Of a stretch of DNA of 64,000 nucleotides, positions 8,001 through 19,922 are shown one piece after another. Source of the stretch: Siphonodentalium dalli (Eukaryota; Mollusca; Scaphopoda; Gadilida; Siphonodentaliidae); assembly GCA_032622095.1 (NCBI GenBank), contig CP136061.1, positions 196,398,935 through 196,462,934 of the forward strand. Direction: 5' to 3'. Each line of letters starts with the position of its first letter. Position 1 is the stretch's first letter. A program made the translations under genes and the position numbers. The notes below the pieces were generated by a model. The model was given only the letters and a program-made list of their open reading frames with translations, ran no database searches and was not told the origin of the DNA.

Positions 8001-10247
8001 AGCGTTGACGTATTACTATTGTTCGTTGGTTGATCCTAAAAATTACTCGTTCCAATCTACGTGTCAATATTAAAAATGTATATGATGATCCGACCATCGA
8101 CATATAGCCTGTATAATTGTCGATTCAAACACGCAGCTATCAAGTTCAATAAAGTTAAAACAATTATATATTACGTTAGTTTACTATATAACAATTACAA
8201 ATCTCTTTTCACATAAAATATGGTACACATTTTCAATGTGTCAAGAATTAACAAGTTAATTACTCGGTTTAACATCTGTGACTCAGTTGAATTCTAATAT
8301 TGAGACCCCTTAACTTTGGTCGAATTCAAGTATGTAATTGTTATATGGTAACCTCACACGTAAGGTAACAGCTAAAGAGCGTTCAGCGATAATCTAATAT
8401 AAATTTTAAATAATAAAAAAGAGCGTCTCTACTTATGCGCGCCTTTAATAAAGAGCGTTACGTTATCGTGATTTCGACTGTAATGTGTTACATATATATA
8501 TTACAATTAGGTTAAGACTCACCTGACACTTAGCACATTTCTTGCATATACGATCCTCTTTACAGTCCTGGCAATCCTTTGTATGTAAAGGTGCATATCC
8601 TTCAGAACATTCCAATATATCATGTTGAATGGTTTCGAAGTCGAAGAAACAGAATTTAGCTCTTTCATCATCAGTAACGGGAGGTATGGCCCTTACATAA
8701 CATTCGTGTGCTCCCATTGTGTATTTGTCACACGATCTACAAAATGTTTCTCCGCACACGTGTTGATTCGGACGTCTTTTCCGTCTCTCCATGACTTTTG
8801 TACAGTCCAAGCATTTCCACCATTTTTCGCAAGGAGCTGTCGTTTCTCCAGAAGCTTGATTAATAGGTTTTGCTTTATGACGCACGAAACATTGATGAGA
8901 CATACACGTCATATTACAATCTGAACTTTGTTCACATTTATCACTTTTACACACGAAACAGGTGTGTTCACAATAATGCTTTCCTTTGGCTGCATAATGT
9001 TTTAAACAATGCACACAGAAATATGCTGCGCTAACGAATCCCGTTATGGATTGTATAGCGTGGAAATGTTCATTAGCAGTGAGATATAAATATATCACGG
9101 GTCTTTCTATACCGTCTGTAGGCGCGCTGGTAATGAATTTATTACCCAGTCTAGCACTGACGACTAGTATTGTCAAATTCAGAGTGTCCTCGAATGCTTT
9201 TAGATCTGCTAAACTGGCTGGTCTGTCTGTTGATACACCTGCGATGGCACTAATTGCTTTGGCTAATTTTCCTTGTTCAGTACGTTTTTTGTGCTGCACA
9301 TTTTTGTAATAATTGTGCGGTACTTTTCTGTATTCCATGATGAGTTGTAAATTATTTCTGGTTCCTCTATTCTGTGTTATTTCTAGCCATTCATCAGGAC
9401 TGCAAATATTTAATTTACACCAACATGTGGCGATAGCCCGAGCCATACACATATTGTCGGTATTTTCAATCGTAACGATCGATGTTTTATTTCTTAGATT
9501 GTCACTTTCATCATGTAAAGCTGTTATCTTCCGCCGTGCTCCGCCTTTAGGTAACTCGATGGTGCCTATATCTATTCGGAAACTTTGATTAACAGTCAGT
9601 GTTTGGTTGCTGTTCAAAACGAGTTCGATTCTGTCAATCACAGTGTTAGCATTTAACGTTTGCAACGTTTGTAACGGAACTACTATAGGGTTGTCCAAAC
9701 TCTCATGGTGAATGATAACTCTGCCAAGATCATTGTCAGCCAAATTTCCACGAGCTCTTTGAATAGTGTCCTCGAACATTGAATGTAGATTCCTGTATAT
9801 GTCGATTAACTTTTTCTCTTTGTAAATTTCATCTAATTTGATCTCATATGTTCTCTGTGTTGCCAAATTGTTTCCGAAGGTTCGTTCACTCCTTTTGCGA
9901 ATGCTATATCCGGTTATTTGAATATCAGAACTGCCGGCTGTTTGATTGTCTGATTTTACAGCTCCTTCTTGATGAGGTGTCTGTTCGTCTTCTCGGTTTT
10001 GTAATCCTGATGGTCCAGCTGTACCGGGTTGTGAGTTGTTAACATCATTTTTAGGCGCATCATGTTCTCCGTATCCGATTTGGTTCGGCCATGGGTCATC
10101 TCCTGAACAAAGCGTAGATGCTTCAATAATATCTTCATCCAGTTGATAAGCTACGATAGCCTTGTCGTATTCTTCGATGTCTTGCAGAATACATTCTATT
10201 TCATAAATTTCATCCACTGTCAGAGGTGTCATTATTTCTTCAGCCAT
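5054..10247 (-). CDS. polB: Protein-primed family B DNA polymerase (Polinton/adintovirus type), two exons
   Basis: Two exons: 10247-8523 (575 codons) and 7867-5054 (937 codons plus stop), about 1512 aa in all. Exon 1 carries an acidic start, an OTU-like segment with DNMCMARAIATC and EHFHAI, a Cys/His-rich zinc-binding region (YFCVHCLKHY onward, about residues 430-530), and the Exo I motif FFDFETIQ (near 8625-8648). Exon 2 carries Exo II (HNFKGYDGYF, near 7530-7575), Exo III (YCRSDVNIL, near 7170), a nuclease-like insertion (RLDGYCEELN, EFHGC), motif A (DFTSLYPS, near 6290-6325), motif B (KLMLNSFWGKLGQ, near 5724-5762) and motif C (YYDTDS, near 5450-5467). All key exonuclease and polymerase acidic residues that I can check are present. 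It should replicate the element's linear genome from a protein primer. The start at 10247 is the first ATG of the frame. Confidence 0.9.
7868..8522 (-). other. Intron of the polymerase gene, 655 bp
   Basis: The donor reads CAG|GTGAGT (8522 downward) and the acceptor TTACTTTTCAG|AAC (ending at 7868). Both exon edges are phase 0, and the residues just after the acceptor continue the cysteine-rich pattern of exon 1. Reading through would hit a stop 19 codons into the intron. The intron is AT-rich and holds several copies of an AATAAAGAGCGTT-like motif (near 7995, 8376, 8425 and 8452). Confidence 0.85.
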
Positions 10248-10314
10248 TTTTCGAGAAGTCCTGAGTAGTGATTACAACGGCGTCTATTCACTATATGGAA
10301 TACAGCTTAGTCAT

Positions 10315-10327
10315 ATATATTTTTATA
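10315..10327 (-). promoter_or_regulatory. TATA-like element upstream of polB
   Basis: On the minus strand the sequence reads TATAAAAATATAT, about 70-80 bp upstream of the polymerase ATG, a normal distance for a TATA box plus short leader. The element also encodes a TBP-like protein, so such a site may be its target; that link is inference. Confidence 0.4.
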
Positions 10328-11310
10328 CCATAAAATCCCGAACATATGCAAGCACGGATGACGTAACATTATATAAGATTATATATATGAACGTAATGTA
10401 TGAATAGGCCGATAATTGGTTTTTACGGACGAGGCAACATTAGTTGTTTAACTGGTTATTATTACGTAACCCTGTGTTCCCCCCGCTGAGAACACCTGCA
10501 GATTATCTATTTTTCTAAACATCGAACTTGTCTGAACCTATCATTGGTACAATAGCAGTGATATAATGTTACATCATCGGTGCTAACTGGAGTTTTCGGC
10601 ATACAAAATGATCGTAAGTGTGAATGGAGTGATAAGTGGTTATTACGTAATGTTGTTATAACAATGTCATCTAAGCAATTTCTATTATTGAGTGTCTCAC
10701 GACCTGACGTAATATGTATGCATGTTTTGGATAACTAATTATCGTGTTAATGCTAACAATGACACAGTTTATCAACCTTAATTGATACTAACCCGTTTGT
10801 TCAGACATTAAATCGATATGTTTTCTGAATAGCATATAACTGTGACCGGGGAAATAATAGAATTCATTTGGTAAAGCAAAGGTGTGAAAGACACATTGTT
10901 ACCACCAATGTCGCGTGTACATACTTGAAAATATGTTCCATCGAATATGACAATTCATTCTGGAGGGTTGTAATTTCACATTACCATTTTCGACCGTTAG
11001 TGATTCAACATAGTACATCTCAATACTTCCAATAATTCACGATAATACACACCTGTCATATACTCAATAACTTCATCTGGGATAGAGAGAGTGTAAAGAA
11101 TAAACGCTCTTTATTATTTATGTAAAAGTAATGGTGTCTATTTTCAGGTATGACAATTATATGAACTGCGTCCGATAAAACACTGGAATGTATGCATTCA
11201 TACCGATGGTCACAATGTCCAATAAAGCTATTTCTAAACATCGATTAATAATTTCATGAAAAATATTTGAACAAAAAAAAATAACGAAAGATATTACACG
11301 CAAATAATTT
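10328..11310. other. Non-coding flank upstream of polB
   Basis: No gene seen. ACGTAA/TTACGTAA-type words recur (near 10361, 10391, 10463, 10636 and 10704), and an AAACGCTCTTTATT motif lies at about 11103-11116, matching the one in the polymerase intron. The right end of the viral element is probably in or beyond this stretch, but the terminal repeat cannot be placed because the left end is not in the window. Confidence 0.35.
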
Positions 11311-11325
11311 AACATTCGACATTTT

Positions 11326-11500
11326 GGGGGGTTTTGAAATTTTTGAAATATTTGAAATTTTTGAAATTTTTGGAAGATTTGAAATTTTTGGAAGATTTGA
11401 AATTTTTGGAAGATTAGAAATATTTGAAGTTTTGAAATTTTGGGGTTTTGATAATTTGGAAGTTTGGAAATTTTTTTTTTGGGTTTTTGATAATTTGGAA
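11326..11500. repeat. TTTGAAATT/TTTGGAAGAT simple tandem repeat
   Basis: Short degenerate units of TTTGAAATTTTTGGAAGA repeat for about 170 bp, followed by GGGTTTTTGATAATTTGGAA variants. The ORFs across it (Phe/Glu/Ile repeats) are artefacts of the repeat. Confidence 0.75.
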
Positions 11501-11507
11501 TATTTTA

Positions 11508-11625
11508 GTACAACCAATTTTAGACCCCAAAGATTCTATTTTTAGACCCAAAGATTCTATTTTGAGAAGTGAGGCGAACGAGACACCCACAACCAATTTT
11601 AGACCCAAAGATTCTATTTTTAGAT
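11508..11625. repeat. Short direct repeats CAATTTTAGACC-CAAAGATTCTATTTT
   Basis: A unit around AGACCCAAAGATTCTATTTT occurs three times, and CAACCAATTTTAGACCC twice, within 118 bp. It directly follows the TTTGGAA repeat. No function is seen. Confidence 0.6.
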
Positions 11626-11996
11626 GTGACACTAAGGAGCCTCCTATTCTTCTCAGAGGGTTGCATATATATAATAACAAAACTTAGTCTGTTCCATTCA
11701 ATACAGTTTCTACAAAAAGTTACAAATTGTCAAGAGATATGGAAGGCCTGTTCAAAAATAGTGGTGACAGTGTGCAGTCAAATATAGTTTCTTCTGATAT
11801 ACAAGAAAATGCAGTTAGTAGCACAAGACTTTTCAGGATCCTACCAATTATGACATCTGACAAGGGTTTTAGTACAGACTCATCGACTGACATAGACAAC
11901 TCAAAATCTCGCTCTGTGCCTGGCACATGTAGCTGATATATTTGCGCAGCAACATTTCGTGTAAACTAAGAATATTTAGCCAATATATAGCACCAT
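11626..11996. other. No recognised gene
   Basis: Open frames of 68-69 codons exist on both strands around 11720-11936, but neither protein resembles a known family and they overlap each other antisense. I leave them unannotated. Confidence 0.3.
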
Positions 11997-12405
11997 GAAA
12001 CATCTGTATCTTCATGGAGATATGATAGCCAGGTGTCCTCAAGATCTTAGTCCAACCCACAAGATTGATTGATACATCTCAATATGTAAAACCCTATTAT
12101 CATCTTTTATCGAACTAATGTGTTTATGATGTTCATGTATCATATTATAACGTCTAATGTATACGCAGTTTTAAATAAATAAATACTTAATTATTGGTGG
12201 AACGGATTAATCGCGATAAACAGAATGACAATTGACAAGGTGAGCCACTACTTATATTCCATGACTGTAATAATCATGTTTTGTTATGCTATTTGAATAT
12301 AAAATTTATGAGAAAACGTATAACACTTTAAGCAAGAGCATACTCTATTCCCAACAAATATCCACAGCATACATTAGCCTGAGCAACGCCGGGTAACCCT
12401 GCTAG
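11997..12405 (+). mobile_element. Dispersed repeat with Helitron-like 3' end, copy A
   Basis: It shares about 400 bp with 15706-16090, starting at AAACATCTGTATCTTCATGG. It ends GGGTAACCCTGCTAGT, a short palindrome followed by CTAG at an A/T-type junction, which is the form of a Helitron 3' end (CTRR after a hairpin). The 5' end is not defined. No protein is encoded, so it would be non-autonomous. Confidence 0.45.
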
Positions 12406-12901
12406 TATAACAATAAAAAACATTCACTGGACCAATGTTCGTCGGCCAAACTTCGAAATATCGAACCGATCAGTAGGATTTGGTAGCTATATTTCCAGTG
12501 TCTGTTTTTAAATGCTATTTATACTACAAAAGCATATTTTGTTAGCTGATGTTTGCTAATATTTCAAAGAGACGAGTTCTGCTTGTCCTAACGCGATATG
12601 AAATGGCAAATATATCAAAGGTATCGCACCATGTGCGTCTTTTAGTTGCAAGTCAAGCATGCCCCAGTGCGCACTTTCTGATGCTAAGGTTCGCATTCTG
12701 CAAACTTTGATAGGCCCCAGTGCGCATTTTGAATAGCTCTAGCAGCCGAAATGGGGTAACACGCATCGGAATCATGTGGAATGTTTCAAAATGAGCCATA
12801 CATGAGTAATATACATATATATTCCGATAAATTGTGGACACATTTGTTCCTAAGCGGATACTTTATGACACTTTATACTTTTATTGTTCGTATATATACT
12901 A
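12406..12901. other. No recognised gene
   Basis: AT-rich unique-looking sequence with a small internal repeat of CCCCAGTGCGCA (near 12661 and 12715). No ORF with a recognisable product. Confidence 0.3.
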
Positions 12902-13575
12902 CTAGCTGGTGGACCCGACTTCGTCCGGACTGTTTCCCCTCTGCTTTTGTGCGAATTGCGCGATTTGACCGTGAATTGTCCATTTTGAAAGTCAAGGTCA
13001 GGTGGGGTCACGATTTGACCCGTCCAAAACACTGCCCGGACAAAAGTACCGGACAAAAGTACCCGTCGAAATCCGTCTGATTTTACCCGATTTGACCTTG
13101 AATTGACAATTTTGAAGGTCAAGGTCACATCGGGGTCACGATTTGACCCGTCCAAAACACTACGTGGACCAAAATAACTCTAGGTATCAAATTTCGTCGA
13201 TATCCGTCCGTTTTACCCGATTTGACCTTGAATTGACCTTTTTGAAGGTCAAGGTCTGGTCGGGGTCACGATTTGACCCGTCCAAATCACCACCGGACAA
13301 AATTAACTCTAGGTATCAAATTTCGTCGAAATCCGTCCGTTTTACCCGATTTGACCTTGAATTGACCCTTTTGAAGGTCAAGGTCAGGTCGGGGTCACGA
13401 TTTGACCCGTCCAAAACCATCCCTGGGAAAAATCACCCCTAGGTATCAAATTTCGTCAAAATCCGTCGGGCAGTTTTCCCGGCCATAGCTAACACACACA
13501 CACACACACCCTCACACACACACCCTAACACAGACAGACAGACAGACACACAGAAGTCCCAAAATATATAGTAGA
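12902..13575 (-). mobile_element. Non-autonomous Helitron-like element with tandem core, copy 1
   Basis: Read on the minus strand it starts TCTACTATATATTTTGGGA, has GT/CTGT microsatellite near the 5' end, a core of roughly 120-bp tandem units containing GACCTTGAATTGAC and GGGGTCACGATTTGACCC, and ends in GACGAAGTCGGGTCC...CTAG with a T flank. The same ends and core motifs occur in two + strand copies at 43986 and 44734. TC start, CTAG end, a near-terminal GC-rich partial palindrome, and A/T flanks fit Helitrons. Tandem cores are known for bivalve non-autonomous Helitrons ('pearl'-type elements). Confidence 0.55.
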
Positions 13576-14121
13576 TAGCTCTTGTATGCCGAGTTTATGA
13601 ATATTTTGATACGCCCGTTTGAAAAAAACGGTCGCATTATGTAAATGGGTTGTCCGGCCGTCCGTCCGCTTTTGGTTTCCGGATGATAACTTTAGATTGA
13701 ATCGAGTGAACTGAACCAAATTTGGTATACATATCAAGTTCAAAAATAGGTTCTGTCTATATCCCCCACTCTACTTCAGAAACTGGCGTATTATGCCACG
13801 CCCCGACGGTGTGCTCTTGTTGGCACATGTATTGGTAATGTGATCTCAAGCCTCTTTGTGTCCAGAATATAACCATAATTATGGCGCGTGTGGTTAGAAC
13901 ATTGTTTTAGAAGTTTCATGCATGCACCAACATAAATGGGAAGACCAGTAAGGGGTAATAACTTGTGTTTTCTTGAATTGTGTATTAAGCATATTTCGAG
14001 TTATGTAGTTTTACAATTTATTTATATGCACGTTCCTGTGGGTAATGTTAAAATATTTTTAGCTTGTTAAAATGACACATAACTCTCATATACCAATTCC
14101 CTGTATTATTTTATTTTTCAG
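13576..14121. other. Dispersed-repeat-like stretch, no gene
   Basis: It contains TTTCCGGATGATAACTTTAG and GAACTGAACCAAATTTGGTA, words typical of an invertebrate dispersed repeat, then plain AT-rich sequence up to an acceptor-like pyrimidine tract at 14105-14121. Confidence 0.3.
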
Positions 14122-14346
14122 AGCAATTTCAAGTGCTCCTATTGCCAACACAAGAGCGAATCTTCAGATGGGGCTTTGGACTATGCATTTTCTTCTCACC
14201 AATCCGAAGAAATAGTTTTTTTTTCAATAAAAAAGGATAGCCCTGCCAAACATGAAAAGGTAAAATACAGAAAAATTCGATTTGGCACTACACCAAGGGA
14301 CATGGCTCCAGCATTTGTGGGGTTACTGGTACTGTACCACAACTAG
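14122..14346 (+). CDS. Possible orphan exon encoding a zinc-finger-like segment
   Basis: A strong acceptor (TTATTTTTCAG) is followed by 74 codons starting SNFKCSYCQHKSES and ending at TAG 14344-14346. The CxxC pair with later histidines, then EEIVFFSIKKDSPAKHEKVK, resembles zinc-finger-plus-domain proteins of unknown function common in molluscs. A donor-like AAAAGGTAAAAT lies at 14256-14267, so the true exon may end there. No neighbouring exon is recognised, so it may be a gene fragment. Confidence 0.35.
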   Translation, partial: SNFKCSYCQHKSESSDGALDYAFSSHQSEEIVFFSIKKDSPAKHEKVKYRKIRFGTTPRDMAPAFVGLLVLYHN

Positions 14347-15705
14347 CAAGTGGAAATATGTCGAAATGCCTGTGTTTACTGCTGCAAAATATGCAGTTAA
14401 ATTCAAGGCATCGGATCGGAACTGGGGCATTTGATCGGATGCGAACACAAATGATAACATGCGATCAGAGTGGCACCGTAGCATTTTCGACTCATTTCAA
14501 AAGCCCTGTATTGTGACTTAGACGTGAAATATGACCACGATGTGTGGTTTGAGAGTGAGGAGTTATCGGAAACTGGCCGTACAATCGAAAAAATACACGC
14601 GGTTGGTGTGTATTAAATGTAATTAGTCGGACAAGTTTCCATTGAAAATGCATTGAGTGATCGCTGTCTTGAACATATGACAACAAGTACACAGTTTTCA
14701 GCTAAAACATCAAATAAACTATTGTATCGATAGCATTGAGTCATTTGAAAAAATAACAATAGCATCAAATGTAGATTAGTCTCACCTTCGTCTGTCCAAA
14801 ATGCGACTTATCTGTGATGACCTATTTTCTCGAAACGAACCGTGACATTGGCGAATGCGCGCCGTGTCCAAAATCGAATGCGAACCACTTCTCACGTGGC
14901 AGCTGAGATCCCGTGGATATAGCGTTGTTCGAGTCAGCGTTGCAGGCAGGGGGGGGGGGGGGGGGGGCATCAGCAATTGATTGAATAGACTTTTTTTAGC
15001 GCAGATTTCCACCAAATTGATGTTATTCTTCTCCATGATACGAGGAATATATTCGTGTGATTTAAAATTGCTGCCGTTTGGGTGAGAGATCGGGGGCCCT
15101 AACTATAATAAGAATTTGTTTAGTTGCTGATTACCACCAAACTTATATATAATCATCTCCAGTATCTCATGCATCCATGGGTCTAATAGACGTGATTTAA
15201 ATATGTCAAAAGTGGCGCGGTTAAAGTCATGCAGAAGGATGGCAGTTGCACCAAAGCTAATACAAATATATTTAGCACTAATTTCCACCAAATTCATACA
15301 CGTTCTTCTCTAATGATACGATGAATTAAATCACATTTGGCGTCGTTTGGGTCAGGGATGCGAGAGGATATGCACTATCATTTATAAGATTGTTATTCGC
15401 CAATAACTATAAGCTATATATAGTCACCCAGACCATCTCCATTTCGGTTCAAGGAGTTTTTGGCGTTCAAATTTCACAATCTCGACATATGGTGACCCAA
15501 TTAAGTCACTTTGACAATTATATCTTCTCAGCTGTAATATTTATATGGGAATGTGAATCAGGGCATTCACATAATGAGCTTGAAAAACAGATACATATAC
15601 ATGTAGAAGAAGCATTAAAAGTATATTTATCATTCTATTTAAGAGCTACATATATTCTTGCAAACTGAGAGACATCGAACCTGAGAGCACCTGGACATTT
15701 ATTTA
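14347..15705. other. No recognised gene; G-tract
   Basis: Contains a poly(G) run near 14948-14967 and repeated phrases of the type 'tttccaccaaattgatgttattcttctc' scattered in three degenerate copies (near 15000, 15130 and 15285), indicating an old tandem repeat. No supported gene. Confidence 0.35.
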
Positions 15706-16090
15706 AAACATCTGTATCTTCATGGAGATATGATAGCCAGGTGTCCTCAAGATCTTAGTACAACCCACTAGATTGATTGATACATCTCTATATGTAAAAC
15801 CCAATTGTCGTCTTTTATTTTTGAGAACTAATGTGTTTATGATGTTCATGTTTCATATTATAACGTCTGAAGTATACGCAGTTGTAAATAAATAAATACT
15901 TCTTTATTGCTGGAACGGATTAATCGCGATATACAAAATGACACTCGACAAGATGGGCCACTACTTATATTCAATTTATGAGAATACGTGTAACACTTTG
16001 AGCAGAGTATTATCTATTTCCAATAGATATCCGCAGCATGCAAAGGGTTTCACGTTACTTTAACCTGGGCAACGCCAGGCAACCCTCATA
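15706..16090 (+). mobile_element. Dispersed repeat with Helitron-like 3' end, copy B
   Basis: Same family as 11997-12405 (shared GGAGATATGATAGCCAGGTG and GGAACGGATTAATCGCGATA). The 3' end is decayed (CAGGCAACCCTCAT instead of GGGTAACCCTGCTAGT), and a stretch in the middle is deleted relative to copy A. Confidence 0.4.
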
Positions 16091-17389
16091 TTTATACCAC
16101 TTAAAGCATATTTACCTTAGTTTATGGCCTGTATCACGCATTTGAGTATCCGATGAACCAATAGCCACATGCATATGTTATTATATCGAAGAGCTCTTAA
16201 AAAGCCAATGAAAATTTAAATTCCCGGCAAGGTTCGTAATAGACCACCCATCGCCTACAGCAAAAAAATAACATTGCGTGGGTTTCAAAAGTCAATAAGC
16301 GATATTGTAATCAACGAAGAAAGGAACAAGACCAATCGTCACATCGAACATAGGGATAACATCAACAATAACAAAGAATTTGCTTACGATAATTCTTTGT
16401 ACTCGATTGTTGTCGAATACGAAATACATTTCGGACAAAACATATATTAAACGTTTCCAGCGAGGCGGAGATGACTTTCAAATTACTTCCCCGGTATAAT
16501 GGCCATGCTAATCAAAGATTTCTAGTTTTTTTCCAAGCGATAGTGGGTGTGCTAAATAGGAAGCCCACTATCGTGTTGTGGACTAAACTATCGCTAATAA
16601 TGAATGTCAAACAAACAGTCAAAAGCGTAGGATAAGAGTAGTCATGTGAGATAACATAGTATACAATGCATGACAATTTATTTCAGGGATCAGGAGTGGG
16701 TACTCAAATATTCGAAATGTTTAAATTAATAATGCTTTTGACTTCGGCCGTCAATCACAATACCAGACTATAATTCTCATTGCCCGAGGCGGGGAATAGA
16801 ATCCGTTACTACGAATTATGTTACCTTTCCAAACTTAATTCGTGCACAATAACAGTAATTTAGTTATATTAGTTGTCAATGAGACTCGAAGCGCGCCACA
16901 CTAAAGTCAGCATCGAACAAGGCTAACAATTCACACTCTGCGTTGTGCAGATATGATCCACAGACTATAGCTTTTCTACGATTGGCCACGATCTCTCGCC
17001 ATACTGTGACGAATATTATAGTTTTTGACGGGTGAAGTTAGAAGTTTATTATCTAAACCTCCATATTAAGTGGGAAAATATGCTGTACAAAGAGAGTTGG
17101 TGATGTGCCTCATCGGCTGAAAAAAAAACATGAAAAACAAAAAGCCCCCTTAACCCTTTCGATACTAAATACTGGGCAATCATGTGAAGAACTAATAAAT
17201 TATTAGTGCCCTTCAAGTTATTTAAAAATAATTATTAGTCAAACATTTATGGAATTTATGCCGGGTAATCAATTCAATGTTTATTGTGATATCCACTCAC
17301 ACAAGTCACAAAAAACATCAAATCGCGAGTTGGGACCATTCCTCCTATATCACCTGAGGTAAATAGCGCCTATTTCATGACACTCTCCG
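16091..17389. other. No recognised gene
   Basis: AT-rich sequence without a supportable ORF or repeat structure beyond short runs. A 20-bp inverted pair around GCGATAGTGGGTGTGCT and AGCCCACTATCG lies at 16537-16573. Confidence 0.3.
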
Positions 17390-17710
17390 GATAATGTTAC
17401 CAAGCTGATAATAAGCGCTCTTTATTGCTTATCATTAGTGCCCCTTTAAGTCATTTAAGGTCAACGACACCCATCCCGTGACATTCCCCGTATCACGTTA
17501 CCTATTTATGTGCACCAAGTTTCCCCACATATCTTCTGAACTGATGATAAACGTTCTTTATTGATCATGCAATTTATTAGTAATCATTTGAGGTCAAAGG
17601 CGCCTTCCCATGATATTCCCCTGGTCATGTGAACAAATGTGAACCAATTTTCCTACGTATATCTCATACGCTTATAATGAACGCCCCATATTGTTCGTTT
17701 ATGCCCCTTA
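17390..17710. repeat. Tandem degenerate repeat, roughly 130-150 bp units
   Basis: Three units each contain a CTTTATTG...TTAGTG core, a GGTCAAAGGCGCC-like word, CCC(A/G)TGA(C/T)ATTCCCC, and a GTGAACCAATTTTCC-like word. The same sequence is present at 24230-24370 and, inverted, at 29335-29480 inside the large inverted repeat. Confidence 0.55.
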
Positions 17711-19535
17711 CAGTGGTCTGATGTAAACAATTACGGGTGAAAAACATGATTGCAGGAAAATATCGTCAACGCTGCATCGCCGATAACGATACGAAGAAAG
17801 ACAACAAACGACAAGAAAACCATAGTCAGAAATGGTAACACCACCAAGATCATATTATTAGCCATAAATATAAACTATAAAATAAGATATATTGGTTCCA
17901 TGAATTCACCGCCTCAGAATTCCGTTAAAACAACTAATCCTTCAAATTATTACGGCTTATTACTGCAGGTTTATCATTCACCACACCAGAAAGCTTCTAA
18001 ATGCGGATTAAAAAATCGGAGGTATTGTGTTCCCGCCAAGAGTGCATGGCCCAGCCATTGTTCATACATAAACGTCGAAAGCAATTAACGCGGTCACAAT
18101 TAATGGTTACATACTGCAACTATAAGACATCCAGCGAATACACACCCACGAAAACCCGAAATGTGTTGCCCTGCGAGATATCCCATCGCTATATCTCAAT
18201 TTGACACGGCCAGATTAGCCTTTCTACAATAACCTAAAACAATAAAGCTTCTCAAATCATCAGCATAGTCAATAGAACTTTCACGAACTTGGACATTCCA
18301 ACTACAGCTTTTACCGGGCTCGGGGTCGCAGTACAACTTTAACGCGTCCCAAAATAACCGCATTCGGGTAGCACTACAGCTTTTAAAGCAACCCAATCTA
18401 TTTATAAACCTACATCGGCCCACGTCTATCTAATATTTGGCCGACAGTATACACCGGTGGTGTTAATGGGCGGAGTTTGTTCGGAAGTTATATTTGTCAC
18501 AGGCGCCTCTGAAAACACATTCGTCATATCGTCTTGTGCGCATTCTATCAGGAAAATTATCGCCTTGTTGGGCTTTGGGAAACGCATTATATCTCAGGTT
18601 TTCTGGTAGGGATTGGCCTGAAATTTTGCGTGTCGTATTCTAAGACATGCGGCAGGACAAGGTCAAAATTAGGGCGAAAACTGGAATCCTGCTCTCGAAA
18701 TAACACTCCATAGAGTGGTGCAGTATAAGACATGAAAGGGTCTTATATCATTCGAATTAAATCGTCTCCGACCACATATATTTCAAAATGTACGAATGGA
18801 TATGTAGAATATGAAAAATGGACTAGGCCCGAAACCAAATTATATGGAAGCTTAGAATTTGGGGGAAACAACATCTTTTTCGAATTTATTATCAGTGAAA
18901 ACTGGAATTCGTCGCTCTGAATAGCATTTCACCTTGTTTCTCGTTGTGAACTCACATACAATGTACACGACAGCTTGTGGCAACGTCCACATGACATAGG
19001 AATTTTGTTGCGTAATGCAATGGTTTGTGGTTTATGTTAGGGTAAAACTCACTGTTTTGGTACAACTGAGAGAATTTTGGAATCCATCACAACACGTTAT
19101 ATATATATATATATATATATAAGTTTTGGAGGTAATTAATAGATATATGACTGGACTGGAGGTCTTCAAGTTTGTTTCAGTTTTGTTCTACATTTTGTAT
19201 TTGTATTGGTTAAATGGTGGATGTCTTGGGCATACATTGAATGTTGAAAGGCATTTGAGTAAATAAATGGTTGTTCTAAGCAGGATCCATGCATGGATAG
19301 GGTGTATTTTTAAAAAGTATTTCACAAGTCACGGTTGTAATGTAACATGTTTTCGGGAGATTGTTGAGTTAAACCAGCCAAATTAAAGATATATTTGGTC
19401 AGGAAGAGATACACTATACATGTAAATAGGAAATTATCTGCATATGCATTTTTTTTTACTATTTAAGAAACATAATGAAAAGTAAGATTTTCATTGTTTT
19501 CTTTTTGGTTAAATTGAGCAAGTAGTTCAATCCTA
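17711..19535. other. No recognised gene; TA microsatellite
   Basis: Short ORFs (for example 17750-18088 and 18732-18920) have no recognisable product or family. A (TA)n run lies near 19099-19121. Confidence 0.35.
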
Positions 19536-19922
19536 AAATTTTATGTCCCTGGCTCCGCCCTTATTTAACACAGTGGCCAGATTTGAACAGATCTGAATCC
19601 CAGTAACCCAAGGACCCTCCATACCATATATAAGATACATAGCTCTGATAGTTATTGAGAAGTCGTTTTAAGAATTACAAATGGATGGAAAGACTTATGG
19701 CCCTGGCTTCACAACTATTTGACCCAGTGACCTCATTTGAACAATCTGATTGAGCGTCACCTAGGGAATATCCACACCAACTATGAACCCATTCGGTTTT
19801 ATTGTTCCGGAGAAGATATTTAAGGAATTGTTGACGTACGGACGGCTAGACGGACGACGGACAACTGACGAGGAGTGACGATTATAGCTCCACCGGAGAC
19901 TTCGTCTCAGGTGAGCTGAAAA
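19536..19922 (+). mobile_element. Dispersed repeat ending CTCAGGTGAGCT, copy I
   Basis: Starts TTATGTCCCTGGCTCCGCCC, carries TTTGAACA-type words, a GACGGACGACGGAC run, and ends GCTCCACCGGAGACTTCGTC then CTCAGGTGAGCT. Better-preserved copies occupy 25125-25655 (minus) and 28060-28589 (+). It is a common type of molluscan interspersed repeat with no coding capacity. Confidence 0.55.

Noticed and set aside
11727-11936. Overlapping 68-69 codon ORFs as a gene
   Set aside because: The two strands are equally open, there is no recognisable motif, and no splice or poly(A) context supports either.
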